DNA of 11,009 bases from JBAXRT01 sp037131065. GTDB lineage: Bacteria; Bacteroidota; Bacteroidia; Bacteroidales; FEN-979. Of this stretch, positions 6,385-11,009 are shown piece by piece. How positions within the stretch are numbered: position 1 is the first letter of the stretch; every line of letters starts with the position of its first letter. The translations under genes and the position numbers were made by a program. The notes beneath the pieces are model-generated. The model did not search any database, was not told where the DNA came from, and saw nothing but the letters and a program-made list of their open reading frames with translations. The stretch lies in the NCBI GenBank assembly GCA_037131065.1, contig JBAXRT010000103.1:1-11009 (forward strand). The letters run 5' to 3'.

Positions 6385-7818
6385 TTAAAAGTTTTTATTG
6401 TATTCCTTCGAAAGAACAGTCTCATCATTTGATTCATCCAGGTAAAGAGCCTGGTCGATGGAGTGCCACTTCTCATTCAGTATCCGGTGGGTGACCCTCT
6501 GGATGTTTATAAGGTGTTTTGCCGAAACATTTTCGGTTGTGATATTTTTCCCTCCCGTTCCGCAGCCCAGGGTCAGTGATGGGATCAGTTGATTGTAAGT
6601 TCCGCCGACTGCACCCTGGGACGTTGGCGTATTGACAAGGATCCTTCCGGCGTTGATGATTTTTGAAAATTCCATTATTCTCTGATCATCATTTGCATAG
6701 ATCCCGGCACTGTGACCAATTCCGCCAAGGTAATTCAGGTCGATACAGGTATTAATAGCCGACTGGTAATCGCTGCAAACATAGAAGGAAAGGATCGGAG
6801 CCAGGACCTCTGCCGAAAGAGGATAGTCCTTTCCAACTCCCTCCAGTTTAGCGATAAGTAAACGGGTGAGCATAGGAACTTTTATGCCGGCTTTCTTCGC
6901 AATAGTTGCGACCGGTTGCCCAACGATAAATGGACTCATCGATAAAGTGTCTTTTAGTACTGCAATTTTGCTGACTTTTTTAATCTCCTTTTCGTCAAGG
7001 AAATAGCAAAGCTGACGTTCAAACTCATCCCTGACATCCTTTTCAATCTTAGCTTCGATTACCACCGACTGCTCACTCGCGCAGATGGTTCCATTGTCGA
7101 ATGTTTTGGAGCTGATGATGTTCGAAACGGCAAACGGAATATCAGCGCTTTCATCAATATAGACAGGAACATTTCCCGGGCCAACCCCGATGGCAGGATT
7201 CCCGGAACTGTAGGCTGCCTTTACAAGCCCTGTCCCTCCGGTCGCAAGAATCAGGGCAATTTTCGGATGTCCCATGATCGTCTGGGTCAGCTCCCTGGAG
7301 CCTTTTGCAATGATCTGGATACAATCTTCGGGGGCTCCTGCTTCGAGCGCTGCCTCATAGCAGATCCTCACGGCCTCGGTACAGCATTTCAAGGCACTCC
7401 GGTGAACACTGAAGATTATCGGGTTACGGGTCTTCAGACATATCAGGGTTTTGAATAATACTGTGGAGGTCGGGTTGGTGACCGGAGTAACAGCGAGGAT
7501 CGGACCCAGAGGCTGGGCAATTTCGATGATCCCAGATTTCTTGTCATTGGCAATGATCCCGACAGTTTTTTCATTTTTAATACTGTCGTAAACAAGCTGG
7601 GTGGCGATCACGTTTTTCAGAACCTTATGTTCCCATACCCCGATGCCGGTCTCTTCATAAGCCATCTTTGCAAGATGGACCCTTGCATTGAACCCGGCCT
7701 TATAAACCGCCTCAACGATCCTGTCGGTCTCTTCCTGGTTAAATTGCTGAAATTCGGCAGCTGCAAAGAGAGCCTTATTCAGAATTTCATCTGCTTTTTC
7801 TTGATAATCATCCGCCAT
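6385..7818 (-). CDS. Acetylating aldehyde dehydrogenase, AdhE N-terminal-half type (stand-alone)
   Basis: 477 residues matching the CoA-acylating aldehyde dehydrogenase half of AdhE. It should convert acetaldehyde (or another short aldehyde), CoA and NAD+ to acyl-CoA and NADH, or the reverse. Visible features are PTNP-like TNPTST (114-119), LATGGTG (191-197), GVGPGNVPV (211-219) and the catalytic Cys246 in KTFDNGTICASEQSVV, at the same number as in E. coli AdhE. SLTLGCGTGGKN (414-424) and NVSAKHLINI (430-439) follow, and the protein ends where AdhE continues through a linker to its iron alcohol dehydrogenase half, which is absent here. No microcompartment targeting extension or shell-protein neighbour is seen, so EutE/PduP function in a compartment is less likely. 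It probably forms a transcript with the STAS gene 11 bp downstream. Exact substrate unknown. Confidence 0.9.
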   Translation of the reverse strand: MADDYQEKADEILNKALFAAAEFQQFNQEETDRIVEAVYKAGFNARVHLAKMAYEETGIGVWEHKVLKNVIATQLVYDSIKNEKTVGIIANDKKSGIIEIAQPLGPILAVTPVTNPTSTVLFKTLICLKTRNPIIFSVHRSALKCCTEAVRICYEAALEAGAPEDCIQIIAKGSRELTQTIMGHPKIALILATGGTGLVKAAYSSGNPAIGVGPGNVPVYIDESADIPFAVSNIISSKTFDNGTICASEQSVVIEAKIEKDVRDEFERQLCYFLDEKEIKKVSKIAVLKDTLSMSPFIVGQPVATIAKKAGIKVPMLTRLLIAKLEGVGKDYPLSAEVLAPILSFYVCSDYQSAINTCIDLNYLGGIGHSAGIYANDDQRIMEFSKIINAGRILVNTPTSQGAVGGTYNQLIPSLTLGCGTGGKNITTENVSAKHLINIQRVTHRILNEKWHSIDQALYLDESNDETVLSKEYNKNF

Positions 7819-7832
7819 TCAATAGTTTTCGA

Positions 7833-7840
7833 CGAAATTA
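7833..7840 (-). promoter_or_regulatory. Candidate -7 element for the aldehyde dehydrogenase-STAS operon
   Basis: The minus strand reads TAATTTCG, one base off TAnnTTTG, 14 bp upstream of the start codon. No TTTG is found at the expected -33 distance. The same octamer occurs upstream of the M49 peptidase gene. In the remaining upstream DNA, CACCT (7905-7909) and AGGTG (7917-7921) form a small stem 12 bp after the methyltransferase stop, without a T-run. Confidence 0.3.
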
Positions 7841-7933
7841 TAAAAAAAATGAAATGGTCCGACTTCACGGGAACAAACCAGTACGGGGGAACTGTAAGTA
7901 CATTCACCTATAAAACAGGTGGTTTGGTAAAGG

Positions 7934-8932
7934 TCAGGAGTTTACCCCGATCAAAATGCTGACACCTTCCTTCGTATCTTTCCTCCGGATGTTTGACAAT
8001 CCGGCTTCTGACATCCACTTCCTGATCTCGCTCTCCGTGTAAGTGTCGCCGTGGTCGGTGCCTACCAGCATGTTGAGGGCGAAGATGGCTCCTGTGGCAG
8101 GTTCCGTCCGGTCATCACTCATAAAATGATCCAGGATTACAAGTTTTCCCCCGGGAGAAAGGGAAGAGGCGCCTTTACGGATAAGCGCTTCGTTTTCTGC
8201 CGGGCTGTTGATATGAATGATGGCCGACATGAAAATCAATGCATAATCCTTACCGAAAGGGTCATTGAGATAATCTCCCGCGATTGTTTTAACGGAGTCC
8301 TCCAGGCCGGCGTTCCTGATATACTTTTCGGTGATCGGAACAATATTCGGAAGGTCGAAGACAGTGGCCTTCAGGTTCGGATGGTAGGTAAGGAAAGCAA
8401 AGGCGAAAACCCCGGATCCGCCTCCGACATCAAGGATATGGCCCTGTTCGGGAAGCTCGAGAATGGAAGCTACATCCTTTGCCTGCTGACCTGCTCTTGA
8501 ATGCATGGCAGCAATGAAGGATTCCCTCCAATCCTCCGGGCGTTCATTGATCTCCTTGTCAACAGCCACAGAAGTACCGGCTGCTACACAATGGGTAAGT
8601 GTGTTCCATGTTTTCCACAAGTGCGCGGCATGCGACAAACCGCCAAGGAACTGGGGTGAATCGGAAACAAGATAATATCCGGTGAATCCTGTATTTGAAT
8701 AGATATCGTTTGTCTTTCTGAGCAGGCCAAGTGAAACCAGCGCATTCATAATGCGGTTGGTTGCTCTCGGGTCGGTACCAAGCAAACGGGCGACCTCGGA
8801 GGAACTCCTGCCTTCATTCTTGAGAAAATCAAAAATTCGAAGCTCATGGGCAGTGAGTATGATCCTGCTCACACGGAAAGCATTCACCATCTCCATCAAC
8901 TGCCCGGGATTGGAGATCTCTTTTAATGCCAT
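7934..8932 (-). CDS. SAM-dependent methyltransferase, O-methyltransferase (family 2) type
   Basis: 332 residues. An N-terminal winged-helix dimerisation domain (about 15-80: HELRIFDFL, SSSEVARLLGTDPRATNRIMNALVSLGLL) is followed by a Rossmann methyltransferase fold. Motif I, ILDVGGGSG at 166-174, binds S-adenosylmethionine. VFDLPNIVP at 191-199 holds the acidic residue for the ribose. AGDYLNDPF (218-226) and LSPGGKLVILDHFM (258-271) are the later motifs; His240 lies near the position of the catalytic base of plant-like and antibiotic O-methyltransferases. Such enzymes methylate hydroxyls of small aromatic or polyketide-type molecules, but nothing nearby points to the substrate. It starts 24 bp after the M49 peptidase stop, so co-transcription is likely. 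The gene 115 bp downstream probably has its own promoter. Confidence 0.86.
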   Translation of the reverse strand: MALKEISNPGQLMEMVNAFRVSRIILTAHELRIFDFLKNEGRSSSEVARLLGTDPRATNRIMNALVSLGLLRKTNDIYSNTGFTGYYLVSDSPQFLGGLSHAAHLWKTWNTLTHCVAAGTSVAVDKEINERPEDWRESFIAAMHSRAGQQAKDVASILELPEQGHILDVGGGSGVFAFAFLTYHPNLKATVFDLPNIVPITEKYIRNAGLEDSVKTIAGDYLNDPFGKDYALIFMSAIIHINSPAENEALIRKGASSLSPGGKLVILDHFMSDDRTEPATGAIFALNMLVGTDHGDTYTESEIRKWMSEAGLSNIRRKDTKEGVSILIGVNS

Positions 8933-8956
8933 TGTTTTATGATTTATTACAAAAAA

Positions 8957-10618
8957 CTACTTGATTCCCAGGATTTCAGTACCCTGCTCATATACAATAT
9001 CAACTGGTATGTTTGCCGTTCTAAGCCTGTTCAGTTCCGACTGCAGTGATTCCCTGATGACCCCGTTCTTTACAAGGTAAGCCTTAGCATTCACATAATC
9101 GCCGTCTCCTTCAAAAACGAGGATCCTTGAGGCCCATTCGTTCATGGCAAGACGGATCTTCTCAAAATTGACCTTGTAGGTTCCGTTATCATTCCTCAGG
9201 AACGCACCTTTCTCCTCGAAAAAGTTAAAACACATCATATTGGCCTTGCCATGGGCACTGGCCGCTCCGAATCGAACAGAGCGGAAAAGGCCTGCCATGT
9301 ATGTAACGAAGCAATCCTCGATCGTGATCCCTGTAATCTCTCCCTTCTCAATCAGGCTGACTGCCATGAAAAGTCCAAGGATATCGGCTTTTGCCTCTTC
9401 GAAGGAGGAGTATTGCTCCTTGAGTGCTTCGCGGACATTTCCTTTGCCATTGATGGTATTCTTTATACCCAGTCCGTGGGCGACCTCATGGAACATCACA
9501 TTGGAGAAAAAAGCGTCAAACTTTACATTTCCACGTTGAACGGAGTCGATGAGAATGCCGGATATGGGGATCATTATGTTATCGAACTTTGCCCTCATGG
9601 CATTTTTCAACTGTAGCCTTCGCGAACCTTTTTTAAGCTGCACCTGTTCGTCATTCGGAAGGTTAATGGCAATGGTCTTGCTCCCCGCATTCGACTGCCC
9701 GGAAACATACAGAAGGTCATAGGCATTCAGATCGGAATCGGTGCCGGGTTTTTCCTTCTTATACTTTTCATTAACAGGAAGGCTGGATTGCAGGATAGGT
9801 AGAAAATTTGCAAACTTTGCCAGTTTAAGGCTCCAATCCTTGTCTTTAACCAGAAGGACGCCCTCATACGCAGTTTTATAACCGAACAGCTGATCTTCGT
9901 AATTTTCGATCGGACCGACGACAAAATCGAGGGTGTTGGTCTTCATATCCATCCAGGCCATGTCGCTTGCAAAATAGTCGTCGGTAAGAAATGCCCCAGC
10001 CCTCAGTTCCAGGTATTTTTTCAGCCCGGGATCCTCAGCTAGTTTGGCTGCCTCCCTGAGCAGGTAAACGGCTTTTTCGATATGGTACTTGTATTCCTCG
10101 TGATACCAGATACTTTGCAGGCTGCCATCGTTGTTGCGGCGGATGAGTGTATACTGGCTGCTCTTGTTTTTGTCATTCCATTTTTCGAACTCCTCCTTGG
10201 TCATATCCTTGGGATAGTAATTGGCTCCCGCTGGTTTTTCACCAAAACCCGGAATGAATGGCTTGTTGCCGTTAAGGCGCTCCCATGGCCCATAGTTGAT
10301 CATGGCAAATTTTTTCAGCAGGGTATCCTGTATGGTATCCAAAAATGGTTGCCTGTCGCCCAGGGTCTGCATCCAGTAGAGGCCATCCACAATATTCGCA
10401 ACTTCAATAAGCAGGGGGATCATCCGCCGCTCTTTTTCGGTGAGTTTGCTTACGTCGGTGGTTAATTTTACATTTGCGAATTCGTTGATCTTCGAGAGCA
10501 GAACCGAATCTGCCGGTGAAAGTGATTTTTCCGTGGTCTTGTTCACCTGGTTACACCCGGTCAGGAAGAATGTCATGGTCAAGACGACCATAACAAATAA
10601 TGCAGCCATTTTCTTCAT
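8957..10618 (-). CDS. Peptidase family M49 (dipeptidyl-peptidase III-like) lipoprotein
   Basis: 553 residues. The N-terminus MKK...FFLTGC is a lipoprotein signal with the lipid-modified Cys22, so the mature protein should be anchored to an envelope membrane. The zinc site is HEVAH at 377-381 followed by EEAKAD at 407-412; His377, His381 and probably Glu408 bind zinc and Glu378 is the catalytic acid/base. The EEAKAD motif is typical of M49. The first motif is the five-residue HExxH, rather than the HExxGH of eukaryotic and Bacteroides dipeptidyl-peptidase III; a pentapeptide version is known for the Caldithrix enzyme. Family members cleave dipeptides from the N-terminus of short peptides, which suits peptide scavenging in the periplasm. 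The divergent gene is the SPFH protein; the methyltransferase follows 24 bp downstream. Whether it acts as a dipeptidyl- or endopeptidase cannot be told. Confidence 0.88.
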   Translation of the reverse strand: MKKMAALFVMVVLTMTFFLTGCNQVNKTTEKSLSPADSVLLSKINEFANVKLTTDVSKLTEKERRMIPLLIEVANIVDGLYWMQTLGDRQPFLDTIQDTLLKKFAMINYGPWERLNGNKPFIPGFGEKPAGANYYPKDMTKEEFEKWNDKNKSSQYTLIRRNNDGSLQSIWYHEEYKYHIEKAVYLLREAAKLAEDPGLKKYLELRAGAFLTDDYFASDMAWMDMKTNTLDFVVGPIENYEDQLFGYKTAYEGVLLVKDKDWSLKLAKFANFLPILQSSLPVNEKYKKEKPGTDSDLNAYDLLYVSGQSNAGSKTIAINLPNDEQVQLKKGSRRLQLKNAMRAKFDNIMIPISGILIDSVQRGNVKFDAFFSNVMFHEVAHGLGIKNTINGKGNVREALKEQYSSFEEAKADILGLFMAVSLIEKGEITGITIEDCFVTYMAGLFRSVRFGAASAHGKANMMCFNFFEEKGAFLRNDNGTYKVNFEKIRLAMNEWASRILVFEGDGDYVNAKAYLVKNGVIRESLQSELNRLRTANIPVDIVYEQGTEILGIK

Positions 10619-10647
10619 AAGTCGATTTATTAAGTGATTTGAAGGAG

Positions 10648-10655
10648 CGAAATTA
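10648..10655 (-). promoter_or_regulatory. Candidate -7 element for the M49 peptidase gene
   Basis: The minus strand reads TAATTTCG, one base off TAnnTTTG and identical to the octamer before the aldehyde dehydrogenase gene, 29 bp upstream of the start codon. No convincing TTTG lies at the -33 distance, so confidence is low. The rest of 10619-10796 is AT-rich with two A-runs and no other feature I can support. Confidence 0.3.
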
Positions 10656-10715
10656 GGGAAAAGTAGTAAACGACCGGCGGAAAAAAAACGAATATCTCAA
10701 AAAAAAGTATATGAA

Positions 10716-10748
10716 TTTGAATTTGTATGGGATTCTTTATTAGGTTTG
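10716..10748 (+). promoter_or_regulatory. Promoter of the SPFH protein gene
   Basis: TTTG at 10716-10719, then 21 bp, then TAGGTTTG at 10741-10748, an exact match to the Bacteroidota -7 box TAnnTTTG. Transcription would start about 10754, leaving a leader of roughly 43 nt that includes a purine-rich stretch just before the ATG. Confidence 0.5.
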
Positions 10749-10796
10749 TATAGAAAAATATAAATATTTGTTGAACCAACCTAAAACCAGAGAGTT

Positions 10797-11009
10797 ATGA
10801 GTCAGACTGTTATCTTTGTCATTATTGCAGTTGTAATCCTTCTGTTCTTTGCCGGGATCCGGATCATTCGTCCGACCCACCGCGGACTTGTTGAGCGTCT
10901 CGGTAAGTACCACAGGTTTTGTGCTCCAGGGTTTCACTGGATCATTCCCGGTATTGAAAAGATGTACCAGGTTAATATCACCGAAAAGATGATCAATGCT
11001 GAACCTCAG
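10797..11009 (+). CDS. SPFH/band-7 (stomatin/QmcA-like) membrane protein, N-terminal part
   Basis: The frame opens with ATG at 10797 and stays open for 71 codons to the window edge. The product begins with an uncleaved membrane helix (TVIFVIIAVVILLFFAGIRI), followed by the start of an SPFH domain: RPTHRGLVERLGKY, then APGFHWIIPGIEKMYQVNITE. This is the pattern of stomatin, prohibitin and QmcA/HflK-type proteins, which form large membrane-anchored rings that organise membrane microdomains and often modulate FtsH-type proteases. The family usually runs to about 300 residues, so most of the gene lies beyond the window. A NfeD-type partner often accompanies such genes but cannot be checked here. 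It is divergent from the M49 lipoprotein gene. Confidence 0.88.
   Translation, partial: MSQTVIFVIIAVVILLFFAGIRIIRPTHRGLVERLGKYHRFCAPGFHWIIPGIEKMYQVNITEKMINAEPQ

Noticed and set aside
7849..7962. Short plus-strand frame starting MKWSDFTGTNQYGG between the aldehyde dehydrogenase and methyltransferase genes
   Set aside because: The peptide looks vaguely like a Gly/Thr-rich surface protein, but it is only 37 codons, has no promoter or ribosome site, runs antisense into the end of the methyltransferase gene and matches no family I recognise.

Overview
The window looks like chromosomal DNA of a member of the Bacteroidota, probably Bacteroidales-like. Pointers are promoter elements close to the Bacteroidota pattern TTTG / TAnnTTTG, starts without strong Shine-Dalgarno sequences, a lipoprotein peptidase of family M49, and a LexA-like XRE-S24 regulator in place of classical LexA. 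The phylum call is inference.

Left end (1-913): a family 2 glycosyltransferase gene on the minus strand stops after 160 codons, about half the expected length. It meets a short GC-richer piece that may be the tail of a plus-strand gene, so a rearrangement breakpoint near position 55 is likely. A tRNA-Val(GAC) gene follows on the minus strand.

Centre (914-6052): this is the most interesting part. A self-cleaving XRE-S24 repressor (minus) is divergent from a two-gene plus-strand operon, a Y-family polymerase (dinB) followed with no gap by a short C-family polymerase (dnaE). The 75-bp intergenic region holds a perfect inverted repeat and a degenerate copy 23 bp away, good candidates for the repressor's operators. 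Together this looks like a damage-inducible mutagenesis cassette, comparable in logic to lexA-imuA-imuB-dnaE2 but without ImuA and with a catalytically intact DinB. The dnaE frame is interrupted, without loss of frame, by three composite tracts built of 7-bp tandem repeats (CAGTCNN family plus TCGTCAC family). One is inverted relative to the other two, and in that copy exactly the units that would put a TGA stop in frame carry TTA instead.

Right part (6047-10618, minus strand): reading in transcription order, an M49 dipeptidyl-peptidase III-like lipoprotein, a SAM-dependent O-methyltransferase-type protein 24 bp later, then (after 115 bp) an acetylating aldehyde dehydrogenase resembling the N-terminal half of AdhE, and 11 bp later a single-domain STAS protein whose end overlaps the end of dnaE by 6 bp. 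At the right edge a divergent plus-strand gene for an SPFH/band-7 membrane protein begins and runs off the window.

No insertion sequence, CRISPR array or complete prophage gene was seen. No non-coding stretch exceeds 300 bases; the largest, 748-913 and 10619-10796, are AT-rich and carry only the promoter candidates listed.
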